A stretch of DNA of 64,000 bases from Streptomyces lunaelactis (GCF_003054555.1 NZ_CP026304.1:186001-250000); one strand, 5' to 3'; shown: positions 53,403-62,274, numbered from the stretch's first letter. The notes: generated by a model from the letters alone, not told the origin. Made by a program: numbers and translations.

Positions 53403-54287
53403 TCAGCAGGTGTCGTCAGAGGCTGGTGAGCACGTCCATGCCGTCACCGTGTGAAGGGTCCAGCCTGAACGATCCCATCGGTACACGGCTGCATCGGCGT
53501 GGAGCGAGCCGAGCCAGATGGTGTGCACGGTGGGCGGCACTCTGGGGCTGTCTGTGGGCAGGAACCCATGGGACAGGGACATGGTGATGCTCAGGTCGGA
53601 TGGATCTGCCCAGATGAAGAGGTGCCCCTCCCGGTCGGGATGACGGGCCAGCTTCCTCACCTTGTTCATGCCCTGTTGTGAGGCGAGGAAGCCGTCGAGG
53701 CAGGGCGTGATGGTGTTGGCGTTGCTGCGGGCGACCCCGAAGTTCATCTCGAAGGGGATGATCCGACCGGCTGCACTGGCGCTGCGAATCCGCTCGGCGC
53801 GTGTGACGTTGAGCCTCGCAAGGTCTTGAAGGTCCCCAACGTGCTGCGCCGTGGGAAGCTCTCCCGCTGGTGTGCTGTCGTCCCAGCCGTTCAGACCGAT
53901 CTTGTCCACGTTCCTGCACTCCAAACGGAGCAGCAGGGCCGTCAGCCGGGCGCGGATCTGCTTCAACTGTGTGTCGGCGGTGAACTGAACTTGCCAGTCG
54001 CCCTGGAGATCGGAACGCGTCTGAGCGTAGTGGCGGTCCACGCCGTGCCACAGACGCTGACGGGCGGGATCGATGGTGGACGACACCTCCAGAGCGACGT
54101 GAGGCCCTGCGCTGCCGACAGCAGAGTCAACAAGGAAGTCCACCTTGCCGTTCTCGGTTTGATCGTCGTAATCGACCCGTCGTGTTCCCAGGATCTCGTT
54201 GACGGCGGCCTCCGCGCGGAGTTCTTCCAGGGAAGGGAGCAACGGCTGCTTTGGCTTCACACATATGACCGTACGCCGGGCATTCAC
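53403..54287 (-). CDS. Putative nuclease-fold companion upstream of the Gabija pair
   Basis: 294 residues from ATG 54287; GTG 54260 is an alternative start. Residues ~46-70 ('ENGKVDFLVD' .. 'HVALEVSSTID', Asp50 and Glu67) resemble the D..E-x-x strands of a PD-(D/E)xK fold, although the usual Lys is Ser. The remainder is mixed and unassigned ('RADLNV..AERIRSAS', 'HLFIWADPSDLSIT'). It lies 124 bp upstream of the OLD gene on the same strand and may belong to the same transcription unit. A role as third component is inference; a decaying nuclease is an alternative. Confidence 0.5.
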   Translation of the reverse strand: MNARRTVICVKPKQPLLPSLEELRAEAAVNEILGTRRVDYDDQTENGKVDFLVDSAVGSAGPHVALEVSSTIDPARQRLWHGVDRHYAQTRSDLQGDWQVQFTADTQLKQIRARLTALLLRLECRNVDKIGLNGWDDSTPAGELPTAQHVGDLQDLARLNVTRAERIRSASAAGRIIPFEMNFGVARSNANTITPCLDGFLASQQGMNKVRKLARHPDREGHLFIWADPSDLSITMSLSHGFLPTDSPRVPPTVHTIWLGSLHADAAVYRWDRSGWTLHTVTAWTCSPASDDTC

Positions 54288-54339
54288 GACGCACGAGACG
54301 TTTTTGCCAGCACGAAGGGTTTGGGGCGAGTCGTGGCTC

Positions 54340-54520
54340 AGTCGGTGCGGGGGTTCACCTCGTACCGACGACGTCTACGTGATCACCGATCTGACCAGCA
54401 GACAGGCATCCCCACAACGCCTCGCGGCCATCGTCCGCTCGCAGTGGACCATCGAGAACCGGCACTGGCCCTTGGTGAACCACGCCACGATCAGTGGGGC
54501 CGCAGTGGGTGAGGACGTCG
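54340..54520 (+). pseudogene. ISAs1-family transposase fragment
   Basis: The frame reads '[20 protein letters not shown]' and '[10 protein letters not shown]', the conserved C-terminal segment of ISAs1 transposases (R-x-x-W-x-IEN). No other part of the element is present. It marks an old insertion upstream of the nuclease-like gene. Confidence 0.72.
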
Positions 54521-54617
54521 GGTAGGGGCCGTGCCAACCGCGGCTAACCTGGCCTTGGGGGCAGGTCACCTGTCGGCGGTCGAAGTCGATGTCGAAGTCG
54601 TCCCTGCCGAACTCGGC

Positions 54618-54791
54618 CTACTTGATCCAGTAGCGCACCGCGGTCTCGGTCGGGTCGAAATCCTTGGCCATCTGGCCAACGGACCGGTCGCTGCGTCGGC
54701 GCAACTCAACGATCTCGACCTTGAACTCTGGAGTGAGCGAGCGACGAGGGCGCGGCTTCTTCTTCCCCGTACTCTCGATGATGGACATCAT
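54618..54791 (-). pseudogene. IS3-type OrfA fragment (different IS)
   Basis: From ATG 54791 the frame reads 'KKKPRPRRSLTPEFKVEIVE', 'LRRRSDRSVGQMAKDFDPTE' and stops after 'TAVRYWIK'. It is the helix-turn-helix start of another IS3-family OrfA, cut short. It is not related to the intact IS3 copy next to it. Confidence 0.72.
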
Positions 54792-55114
54792 CCTTCCGGG
54801 CTGAAGCCCTGGTCTTCGATGTCCAAAGCGGATCAGGCCAGCAGAAGCTGGCCGCCCAGCGTAGCCAGGCACCAGGTGGGTTGAGGGATGACGCGACTCT
54901 GTTGCCGAATTCGTAGTGTCAGGTGGTCCGGGTCCGGGATGATCTCTCTCACGGTCGTTCTCCCGTCACCGGCCGTGGGTGGTGGTGTGGGTGTCCATGC
55001 GTCCGGAAGGTCTTCCGCCGGTGCCCGAGTGGACCGCGGTCATAGCCCATAGGGCGTTCCCGAAGGGGAGTTGAGGGGCCTCGCGTTTTCCGGACAGGTG
55101 TCTGACCGTCTATT

Positions 55115-55978
55115 TCACGCGGCGATTCGCAACTTCTCGTATTCGGCGTGGACTTCGCGTGGAGGGCGGTAGCCCACCGCCGAGTGGAGGCGTTTGCGAT
55201 TGTACCAGAATTCGATGTAGCGAGTGATGTCCTGCCGGGCGGCCTCGCGGGTCAGGTAAGTCACCCTTGATACACGCTCGTTCTTCAGGGAGCCGAAGAA
55301 TGATTCGGCCATGGCGTTGTCGAAACAGATCCCGGTGCGGCCGGAAGATCTGCGGAGCCCGAACCGGTCGAGCGTCTTCCCGAATTCGGCTGACATGTAG
55401 TTGCTTCCGCGGTCGGAGTGAAATATCGCGCCGGCCGAGAGGTTCCTGTTCCGTGCCGCGTTGCGGATCGCCCTGGATATCAGTGGGGTTTGGTAGTGGT
55501 CGTCCATCGCGTAACCGATGACTTCCTTCGTGCAGCAGTCGATGACCGTTGCGAGGTACAGCCAGCCTTCCCCGGTCGCGATGTAGGTAATGTCGCCAAC
55601 GAGTTTTTCGCCGGGTGTGTCAGCGGTGAAGTTGCGGCCGACGAGGTCCGGCACCTGGCCGACTGTGGCCTGGGTGAGGCTGAACCTCTTCGGCCGCGGC
55701 TGGCAGGGCTCAAGGCCCAGCTCGCGCATGAGCCGGCGGACCAGTTCCAGGCCGGTGGTGATGTCCCAGCGGTCCAGCTGTGCCTGGATGCGCCGGTGGC
55801 CGTAGGTGCCGTCGGACATGTCGAAGGCTTTCTCGATGAGCAGTTTCAGTTCGTCGCGCCGTTGGGCCGTCGCGGATTCCGGGCGGGATCGCCAGTCGTA
55901 GTAGCCGGATCTGGATACGCCGAGTCGGCCGCACATGAACTCGACGCTGTATGCGTACTCCTCGGTGTCGAGCCGCAT
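55115..55978 (-). CDS. IS3 transposase OrfB (copy B)
   Basis: 287 residues from ATG 55978. Integrase core: 'EKLVGDITYIATGEGWLYLA' (first Asp), 'AIFHSDRGSNYMSAEF' (second Asp), 'DNAMAESFFGSLKNE' (Glu). The C-terminal 'WYNRKRLHSAVGYRPP' is typical. It is probably produced by -1 frameshifting on the A6G tract (complement 56037-56043) at the end of orfA. Confidence 0.95.
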   Translation of the reverse strand: MRLDTEEYAYSVEFMCGRLGVSRSGYYDWRSRPESATAQRRDELKLLIEKAFDMSDGTYGHRRIQAQLDRWDITTGLELVRRLMRELGLEPCQPRPKRFSLTQATVGQVPDLVGRNFTADTPGEKLVGDITYIATGEGWLYLATVIDCCTKEVIGYAMDDHYQTPLISRAIRNAARNRNLSAGAIFHSDRGSNYMSAEFGKTLDRFGLRRSSGRTGICFDNAMAESFFGSLKNERVSRVTYLTREAARQDITRYIEFWYNRKRLHSAVGYRPPREVHAEYEKLRIAA

Positions 55979-56004
55979 CTCGTCGATGAACTCGTACTTG
56001 CTTG

Positions 56005-56295
56005 CTACCGGGGATCCTTCGCGAAGTACGCTGCGGCTTTTTTCAGGAAGGTAACTTCCATCTCCAGCTCGCGGTTGCGTCGTTCGAGTTCCTTCATACG
56101 CGCCCGCTCGTTCACCGTCAGTTCCGCGTCGGGAGCCGGTTCCTGCTGCTTCTGGTGCTTCTTGACCCAGCCGCGTAGCGTCTCCGGGTTCAGCTCAAGC
56201 TCCCGGGCGACTTCGGAGATCGTCTTGCTTGACCTCAACGCGATCTGGACGGCTTCCTCGCGGAACTCCGGCGAGTACTTGCTGAGTGGCGCCAC
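56005..56295 (-). CDS. IS3 transposase OrfA (copy B)
   Basis: 96 residues, GTG start at 56295. The helix-turn-helix 'TISEVARELELNPETLRGWV' and zipper 'RNRELEMEVTFLKKA' match copy A; differences are Leu for Pro at position 4 and Met for Leu in 'RARMKELERR'. It binds the IS ends and supports OrfAB. Confidence 0.95.
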   Translation of the reverse strand: MAPLSKYSPEFREEAVQIALRSSKTISEVARELELNPETLRGWVKKHQKQQEPAPDAELTVNERARMKELERRNRELEMEVTFLKKAAAYFAKDPR

Positions 56296-56627
56296 TTCTT
56301 CCTCGTTTCCTGTTCAGGACAACCCTATTGGGTCCCTGTCCGGAAACTTCGTGGCCCCTCAAGTTTGCCGATGCGGGCATGGGCAAGGGCATGGGCAAGG
56401 GCAAGGGTCCTGCACATCAGCTGCGTGTGAGACGCGGGTCGGGGGATCCCCACGCGTTGCTCGTGTGGCCGTCGGGGCGCAGAGTTGTAGTTGGGTCTAA
56501 GCGCCGGTTGGCGTCAGTTGATCGCCTGCCGCAGAGTCGCCGACGGCTCATGTGCCACTGTCGCCATGGTTAATCTGTCCGCCCGGCCCGTGGAATGGGA
56601 GACGGGCGACCCCTGATTGGGGTTGGG

Positions 56628-59219
56628 ATGACCTCAGAATCGAAGTTGCGACACGCCGCTTTCGCTCTCGCGCTCCTTGTGGTTACTGCGGTCCTTGGCC
56701 TGGTAGCGGTTCAGCTCCTTGTGCGGAGTCTGCCGGACGGCAGTATCGGTCTCCTCGCCCTCGGACTGATGGCCGCCGCCACAGGGGCCGCGGCCAGCGG
56801 ATATGCGGTGTTGCACGTCGGGCTGGCGCTGACCGCCCCACGCACTTCGGGCCTTCGGAAGGGCGTGATCTTCGAAGTGCTGGCAGGGTTCTCGGAGGTC
56901 GGCCTCGTCTGGCTCGCAGTCGTCTTCGCCGTCGACGGCCGACCAGGGCCGGCGTGGCTCGCGGGCGGTGTGGCGCTTGTGGTCCTGGTGTTCTGGACAG
57001 GCCTGGTCATCCGGGACAGCAGGATGGAAGATCACGAGCTAGCCGTCGTTGTGGTCGGCGTCGCTCTCTCGGGCGCAGCCTTTGGCTGGCTGTTTGTCCG
57101 CCTGGCGGCAGATGACCAGCCACTGGTCGCGGGGCTCATTGCCGGGCCAGCCACCCTCGGCCTGATCACGCTCACCTACCGCTTGTGCGGTGCGGACGAC
57201 CTGGACGGCTGGCCCGGCTGGGGGCTGACCTTGCTCTTCACGGCAGGCCTGGGCGCGGCCGCGGCCAAGCTCGCAGTCGACGGTCATTCCGTCGCCGCAG
57301 GGCTTGTCGGAGGGCTCTGGCTGATCGGGATACTCGTCGGCCTGTGGATGCTGGATTCCTGGCCCGACCTGACCTGGTCCCGAGGCCTGCGCAGGAGCGG
57401 TCCGGAACCCATCGGACCTCCTCCCGGAGGCATGGTCCCGCTGTGGGCGCGCGCCGCTGGCCTGGTCGTTCCGCTGGGCTCTGTCGTGTGGGCGGTGCTC
57501 GACAGCGCCGGACGTCCAGGCACCGGGTTTGCCGATGTGCTGGTCGGCGTGGCCGAACTGGCGATCGCGGTCGCGGTGTTGTTGATGCTTCAAGGGCTGG
57601 TTCTCGGCTGGCTGCGCCCGGGGTGTGTGCCGCGCCTTGTGGAGGCGGCTGCTCATTACGTGCGGCGGAGGGAGCCGGCACGGCACGCCCCGTACCGTGA
57701 CAGCGAGTGGTCGGAGCGGGAGCGGTACTTGCGGGAGCACGAGCGGTACTTGCGCGAGCGCGAGCTGGACGCGCAGTCACCGCACGACGGGGAGCGGGAG
57801 GCCCTGCACCGGGAGCGGGCACGGTTCGAACAAGAGCGGTCGTGGCGCGACCAGGAACAGATCAGGGTGGAGTTCGACCGCTATCGCCCTGCGGCACGGG
57901 CTACCGGAATTCTCAGTCGTCTGGTCCGTCCGTTCTCGCCCGCCGCTGGCAATGAGGCCGCTGTCGAGGCTGCGCTCACCACTGGCCTGGTCGTCGACAG
58001 GGTGTGGCCGCGGATCGAACTGGTCGCCTCGCTCGAGGTGAAGCGTGAGGCGCACCGTAGGAGCCGGGATGTCGCGCTGCTGCGCGTCACGGCCGCCAGT
58101 GCCGTCTGCACCGGGTTGAGTTGGGTGTTCGCGGCTGGTGTCGTCGCCCGGTCTCAACCCGGCGGCGGTGGCTTGGCGATGCTGTTCATCGGCCCGTTCC
58201 TGATCGCCCTGGCCGCGCTGGCACTGGGTCGGCGGCGGATCGTGGAGGCCTACGAGCACCGCGTGAGCGCCGTGGAGGTGTACCGCTTCGATCTGGCCGA
58301 AGCGGTGCGGCTGCCCCCGCCGGGCAGCAATGCCGAGCTGATCACGCTCAGCGACGTACTGGAGGGACATGGGGGATACGACCGGCCGCTCGTCTGGTCC
58401 GGCGCCGCAGAGACCGCTGCTGCCGTCGAGGTGTCCGCCGTCAGCCGCGAGAGCCTGGTGTCCGAGGTATCCGAGCGGGTGCTTCGGGAGGTCTGCGAGG
58501 TGCTGCGGGACGAGCACGAGGCCTTGGCCCAGCGCCTCACTCCCGGGCGCCTCGGCAAGAAGGATCTGGGCAGGCTCGCACAGGAGGTCGCTCAGCACAC
58601 CTCGAAGTCGGTCGGTGAGCGTCTCGGGCGCCAGGTGGCTGACCTGCAGGAGAGCTCGGTCCAGGAGCTGCGGCAGGCGCTGCGCGAGGGGATCGAGGAA
58701 TCCGTCATCGGGCCGCCGTTGGCGAACTTCACCGGTTATTTCGCACTCCAGCTCGACACCGGTCACGGACACGCGGCGGACGGGGCGGCGGACACCCGGC
58801 CGACTGGCGGGGCGGCTTATGGCACGGCCGTCGTCGCGTCTCCTGGGCAGCGCTTCGGCCTGGTCCTCTTCGTGGTACGTGACCCCCGTGCGCGGGGTGC
58901 GGCTTCCACCCAGCAGACTGCCCCCGACCGGCAGTTCTTCGCCCTTGAACCAGTGCATGTCGAAGGGGGCAGAGATGTGCCGACCGTCGACTTCGAAGCC
59001 ATGGTGGACAGTCCGACGCTCACTCCCAGTCCACAGCGACAGACCCTGCGGACCCAGAAGGAGGCACAGACGGTCTTTCGCTTCCAGATGCCGGACGAAG
59101 AGGGCCGTCACGAGGTGTGGTTCCAGCTCTATCAGAGCGGCCGGCTCCTCCAGGTGATCGCCGTGTCCATCGCGGTCAGGGCCGCCGCCCCAGCCGACAT
59201 CGGGGAGGTCTCCGGATGA
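56628..59219 (+). CDS. Large multi-pass membrane/coiled-coil protein of the CHAT-Pepco operon
   Basis: ATG 56628 behind GGGGTTGGG gives 863 residues; ATG 56595 is an alternative. The N-terminal ~340 residues hold about nine transmembrane helices. They are followed by a highly charged Arg/Glu segment ('ERERYLREHERYLRERELDA', ~375-440) and two more helices near 500-545. A long helical stretch then follows ('LQESSVQELRQALREGIEES'). The C-terminal ~150 residues are beta-rich ('FGLVLFVVRDPRARG', 'VWFQLYQSGRLLQVIAVSIA'). The stop overlaps the CHAT start as ATGA, so the pair is translationally coupled. It is presumably the membrane sensor or the executioner platform; family not recognised. Confidence 0.75.
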   Translation: MTSESKLRHAAFALALLVVTAVLGLVAVQLLVRSLPDGSIGLLALGLMAAATGAAASGYAVLHVGLALTAPRTSGLRKGVIFEVLAGFSEVGLVWLAVVFAVDGRPGPAWLAGGVALVVLVFWTGLVIRDSRMEDHELAVVVVGVALSGAAFGWLFVRLAADDQPLVAGLIAGPATLGLITLTYRLCGADDLDGWPGWGLTLLFTAGLGAAAAKLAVDGHSVAAGLVGGLWLIGILVGLWMLDSWPDLTWSRGLRRSGPEPIGPPPGGMVPLWARAAGLVVPLGSVVWAVLDSAGRPGTGFADVLVGVAELAIAVAVLLMLQGLVLGWLRPGCVPRLVEAAAHYVRRREPARHAPYRDSEWSERERYLREHERYLRERELDAQSPHDGEREALHRERARFEQERSWRDQEQIRVEFDRYRPAARATGILSRLVRPFSPAAGNEAAVEAALTTGLVVDRVWPRIELVASLEVKREAHRRSRDVALLRVTAASAVCTGLSWVFAAGVVARSQPGGGGLAMLFIGPFLIALAALALGRRRIVEAYEHRVSAVEVYRFDLAEAVRLPPPGSNAELITLSDVLEGHGGYDRPLVWSGAAETAAAVEVSAVSRESLVSEVSERVLREVCEVLRDEHEALAQRLTPGRLGKKDLGRLAQEVAQHTSKSVGERLGRQVADLQESSVQELRQALREGIEESVIGPPLANFTGYFALQLDTGHGHAADGAADTRPTGGAAYGTAVVASPGQRFGLVLFVVRDPRARGAASTQQTAPDRQFFALEPVHVEGGRDVPTVDFEAMVDSPTLTPSPQRQTLRTQKEAQTVFRFQMPDEEGRHEVWFQLYQSGRLLQVIAVSIAVRAAAPADIGEVSG

Positions 59220-60469
59220 CCGGAAGCCTGGACGCTGACGTCACCGTGCGTGTGCACCGTGCCGAGAGCACACATATCGTCTTCCATGCCCGCAACGGCA
59301 CGCCGACCCTCACGATGGCCCTGGCCCAACAGGGGGTCATGGACGAAGCGCGGCGCCAGCTCGACGCAGGCCTGCTGGAGCTCAAGGACGTGCTACCAGA
59401 TCTGGAGGTGGACGATCGGGACGTTCCCGAGGTCTTCGACGTCCTGCACCGGATCGGCACAGGGCTTGGCTTCCTCCTGTTTGGCCTTCAGGGCGACGTC
59501 ATCCAGGGGCTCGAGACCTTCTGGAACAGGGCGCTGCCCTACGGCCGCAACCCGGACCTGCCTCCACCGCTCGTGGAGTGCATCGGCGACAAGGACACCT
59601 TCCTCCCCCTCGAACTACTTCCGCTCTTCCAGGGGTATCCGAACAAACCCCGAAATCGTGCGGAATTCATCGTCGAATGCCGCAACCTGGTCGGCTTCTC
59701 CTGCATGGTCAAGCGCTCGATGCTGCTGTCCGCTCCGATCCCCTCGGGCCTGTGCCTGGAAGCCACGCCGGGCGGGCGGCTGCCCCTGCGTTTTCTTCAG
59801 CATGATCAGCTTGAGGGCGCCCGGAAGGAGCTCGGCTGGTTCACCTCCGCGGCAGCGCACCGGGTGGAAGTCGACGGGCCGTACCCCTACGGCGACACTG
59901 CGGCGGCCACTCTGGCGGAGCAGATCTTCGATCCTCGACGCTCGCTTGCCGGTGAGCTCCGGAACATCCCCGACCAGATTCTGCACTTCGCCTGCCACTG
60001 CTACGCGACTCTCAACAGCCCCCTCGACAACGCGATCGAGCTGAGCGGCGGTGGCCAGGAGCTACGGGTGAAGCTCCGCGCTATCGGGGAAGACCTGTAT
60101 GGGCTGAGGTCCCGCCCCGGCCAGGACAGCTGTGAGATGCCGCTCGTGGTCATGAACGCCTGTGGTGCGGCACGCATGCACGCGACCAGTGCCCTCTCGT
60201 TTCCCTATCTCTTCCTGATGAACGGAAACCGCGGCTTCATCGGCAGCGAGATCGAAGTGCCGGACGCGCTGGCAGCGGAATTCTCCAAGGCCCTGTACGA
60301 ACGGTTTCTGCTACGCCGACTGCCGCTCGGTCGGTCGGTGTTCGAAGCCCGTAGCAGCCTGTTGCACACATACGGGAATCCGCTCGGCATCGCGTACGCC
60401 GCCTATGTAGACCCACAACTTCATGTCTGTCCCGAGCTGACGGAGGAAGTTCATGTCTCAACAAATTGA
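59216..60469 (+). CDS. CHAT-domain caspase-like protease (second system)
   Basis: 417 residues from ATG 59216, overlapping the upstream stop. CHAT dyad: His261 in 'DQILHFACHCYATLNS' and Cys316 in 'LVVMNACGAARMHA'; 'YLFLMNGNRGFIGSEIEVPD' follows, as in caspase-fold proteins that recognise the alternative 'nACg' core. The N-terminal ~190 residues are unassigned. The stop overlaps the next gene by 17 bp. It is probably the protease of a membrane-linked conflict system and is only distantly similar to the CHAT protein at 36417-37730. Confidence 0.85.
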   Translation: MTGSLDADVTVRVHRAESTHIVFHARNGTPTLTMALAQQGVMDEARRQLDAGLLELKDVLPDLEVDDRDVPEVFDVLHRIGTGLGFLLFGLQGDVIQGLETFWNRALPYGRNPDLPPPLVECIGDKDTFLPLELLPLFQGYPNKPRNRAEFIVECRNLVGFSCMVKRSMLLSAPIPSGLCLEATPGGRLPLRFLQHDQLEGARKELGWFTSAAAHRVEVDGPYPYGDTAAATLAEQIFDPRRSLAGELRNIPDQILHFACHCYATLNSPLDNAIELSGGGQELRVKLRAIGEDLYGLRSRPGQDSCEMPLVVMNACGAARMHATSALSFPYLFLMNGNRGFIGSEIEVPDALAAEFSKALYERFLLRRLPLGRSVFEARSSLLHTYGNPLGIAYAAYVDPQLHVCPELTEEVHVSTN

Positions 60470-60824
60470 CGAGCCAAACCCTGGCGAGCCGCAGGCCGAT
60501 GTAGCGAAGAGCCCCGACGTCGTACGGGTGCTTGGGCTGGAGGACAGCGACGATCGCTCCTGGTTGAAGCGTCCCCAGGAATGGCGTGTCGGCCGGGCCG
60601 AGATTCCCGTCGACGTCTTCCAGCATCGGGTCACCGGGTTCCTTGATTCGATGCGTTCGATCATTGCCGGACTCTCGGTGAACTGCGGCGAGTTTCAGCT
60701 CAATGAGGTCACGATCAGCGCCGAGGTCAGTGCGAAGGGGCAGATCTCCCTGCTGGGGTCCGGTGGGGAGCTGGCGGGGTCGTCGAGCCTGACCTTCACG
60801 TTCACGCGCGGGATCCCCGGGTAG
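60453..60824 (+). CDS. Small Pepco/Trypco-like effector-associated protein
   Basis: 123 residues from ATG 60453 with GGAGG upstream; it overlaps the CHAT gene. The C-terminal half 'FQLNEVTISAEVSAKGQISL' 'LGSGGELAGSSSLTFTFTR' is the two-strand, Gly-rich pattern described in comparative genomics for Pepco-type domains linked to caspases and proteases. It should fold independently and probably links the protease to a sensor. The exact domain name is a judgement by pattern. Confidence 0.65.
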   Translation: MSQQIDEPNPGEPQADVAKSPDVVRVLGLEDSDDRSWLKRPQEWRVGRAEIPVDVFQHRVTGFLDSMRSIIAGLSVNCGEFQLNEVTISAEVSAKGQISLLGSGGELAGSSSLTFTFTRGIPG

Positions 60825-60921
60825 CCGAGTGCCTCAGAGCTGTCCCGTGGAAGATGAGGCGACCCCCGTGGTGTGGACACCTGACAATGGATCTTCTTGG
60901 TCCTGGAAGGTGTAGATCTAC

Positions 60922-61233
60922 GTGGCAAGGCCCTCGAAGTACAGTGCGGAGTTCCGGTCCGACGCGATCGCGTTGTGGCGGGCCTCGGCGGGCAGGCGGA
61001 CGTTCAAGGACGTCGCGGCCGATCTGAACGTCAATCCCGAGACGCTCCGCACCTGGGTGCGCGATGCCGATGGTTCCGCGACCGGCAGTGGCCCCGAACT
61101 GGACGGCACGCAGGGCGAGTTGGCCCGGCTTCGTGCGGAGAACGCGCGTCTGGCCAAGGCGGAGAAGGAATGGCAGCTGGAGCGGGAGATCCTGCGCCGG
61201 GCAGCGGCGTATTTCGCCCGGGAGATGAAGTGA
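60922..61233 (+). CDS. IS3 transposase OrfA (third element)
   Basis: 103 residues from GTG 60922 behind GGAAGG. It shows 'SKYSAEFRSDAIALWRASAG', the HTH 'TFKDVAADLNVNPETLRTWV' and a zipper 'RLRAENARLAKAEKEWQLER'. Its stop overlaps the orfB start (GTGA at 61230). Confidence 0.93.
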   Translation: MARPSKYSAEFRSDAIALWRASAGRRTFKDVAADLNVNPETLRTWVRDADGSATGSGPELDGTQGELARLRAENARLAKAEKEWQLEREILRRAAAYFAREMK

Positions 61234-62026
61234 AGACCGCCGCTTGGGACTTCATCTCCGCCCACGCCGAGGACTTCGGCATCAAGCGGATATGCCGGGT
61301 GCTGGAAGTCTCCCGCTCGGGCTACTACCGGTGGATCGCCGGCGCGGACGCGCGGGCCGCCCGCCAGGCCGACGAGGACGCCCTGGTCGAGGAGATCCGC
61401 GAGATCCACACCGAACACCGCGGGAACTACGGCGCGTTGCGCATCCACGCGGAACTGCGGGGCTTCGGCCACACGGTCAACCGCAAGCGCGTCGCGCGGC
61501 TGATGCGCAAGCACGCCATCGTCGGCCGCCACCTGCGGCGGAAGAAGCGGACCACGATCCCGGACCGGCTCGCACCACCGGCACCGGACCTGGTGAGGCG
61601 CAACTTCACCGCCGACAGCCTGGACGAGAAATGGTGCGGCGACATTACATACGTGCAGGTCGGAGCCTCATGGCTCTATCTCGCCTGCGTCGTCGACATC
61701 TGTTCACGCCGGGTGATCGGCTGGTCCATGGCCAGCCATATGCGCACCGAGCTGGTCACAGACGCCCTGCGGGCCGCGGTCGCCACCCGGGGCGGGAACG
61801 TGACCGGGGTGATCTTCCATGCGGATCGCGGATCGCAATACACCTCGGCCGCGTTCGCGCAGGTCAGCGACGAGTACGGCATCCGCAGAAGCATGGGCAG
61901 AGTCGGCTCGAGCTACGACAACGCCCTGGCCGAAAGCCTCTGGCAGGGACTGAAGCGAGAAACGATGCACAAGAAGCTGTTCGTGACCATGAGTCAGGCG
62001 AGGCTGGAGATATTCGAGTGGCTCAC
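61230..62026 (+). pseudogene. IS3 transposase OrfB, 3' truncated
   Basis: GTG 61230. It holds 'SRSGYYRWIAGADARAARQA' and the integrase core with 'DEKWCGDITYVQVGASWLYL', 'VIFHADRGSQYTSAAFAQ' and 'SSYDNALAESLWQGLKRE', so all three catalytic residues remain. After 'ARLEIFEWLT' the family C-terminus (Y-N-x-x-R-x-H..) is missing, and the frame runs on into foreign DNA to 62186. Confidence 0.85.
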
Positions 62027-62208
62027 AGGGCGTCGCCCCCGTCGCCGCCGACAAGGTCGAGTATCCGCAACGGCCCACCATCCAGGCGGTCGAGATGACG
62101 GGCCAGGTTCGCCTCGGCGATCGCGTAGCGCAGAAGGCCCCAGGGGGCTTCCTGCCATTCCTGCCAGGCGGTCATTGCGGTGTTGAACTTCTCGGGTGCT
62201 TCAGGCAT
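62023..62208 (-). pseudogene. SAM-dependent methyltransferase, 5' fragment
   Basis: From ATG 62208: 'MPEAPEKFNTAMTAWQEWQE', 'APWGLLRYAIAEANLARHLD', then motif I 'GPLRILDLVGGDGGDAL'. It ends at a stop at the IS junction after 61 residues. The rest of the Rossmann domain is lost, so the product is inactive. Confidence 0.78.
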
Positions 62209-62274
62209 CTGGTGACGATAGTCGGAACGCCCCGAACTCCTACATTCGTACGGGGGTTCCGGGAAAGGGTTACC

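Larger units (their letters stand above)
55072..56361 (-). mobile_element. IS3-family insertion sequence, copy B (intact)
   Basis: 1290 bp, with 27-bp imperfect inverted repeats (TGAGGGGCC.. at both ends) and a 3-bp AGT duplication (55069-55071 and 56362-56364). orfA and orfB are intact. It is the inverted, undamaged twin of 31826-33114, one base longer. Confidence 0.95.
60874..62026 (+). mobile_element. IS3-family insertion sequence, right end deleted
   Basis: The left end lies near TGGACACCTGAC (60874). orfA is intact, while orfB breaks off at about 62026, where the 5' half of a methyltransferase gene from the other strand begins. Right terminus and target duplication are gone. It is a different IS from the copies at 31826 and 55072. 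Confidence 0.75.

Noticed and set aside
53403..54287. Calling the upstream gene a named Gabija or other system component
   Set aside because: Only a weak nuclease-like motif is visible and no named subunit matches, so it is reported as a companion of unknown role.
31826..56361. Composite transposon formed by the two IS3 copies
   Set aside because: Copy B has its own AGT target duplication, showing independent insertion, and copy A has none; no duplication flanks the whole 24.5-kb unit.
31826..56361. Past inversion between the two IS3 copies
   Set aside because: After inversion the flanking triplets would pair between copies; copy B has matching AGT on both sides instead.
56376..56405. Short GGGCAAGGGCATG-type tandem repeat
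   Set aside because: Only a few copies of a 6-bp unit in a non-coding spacer; no sign of function.
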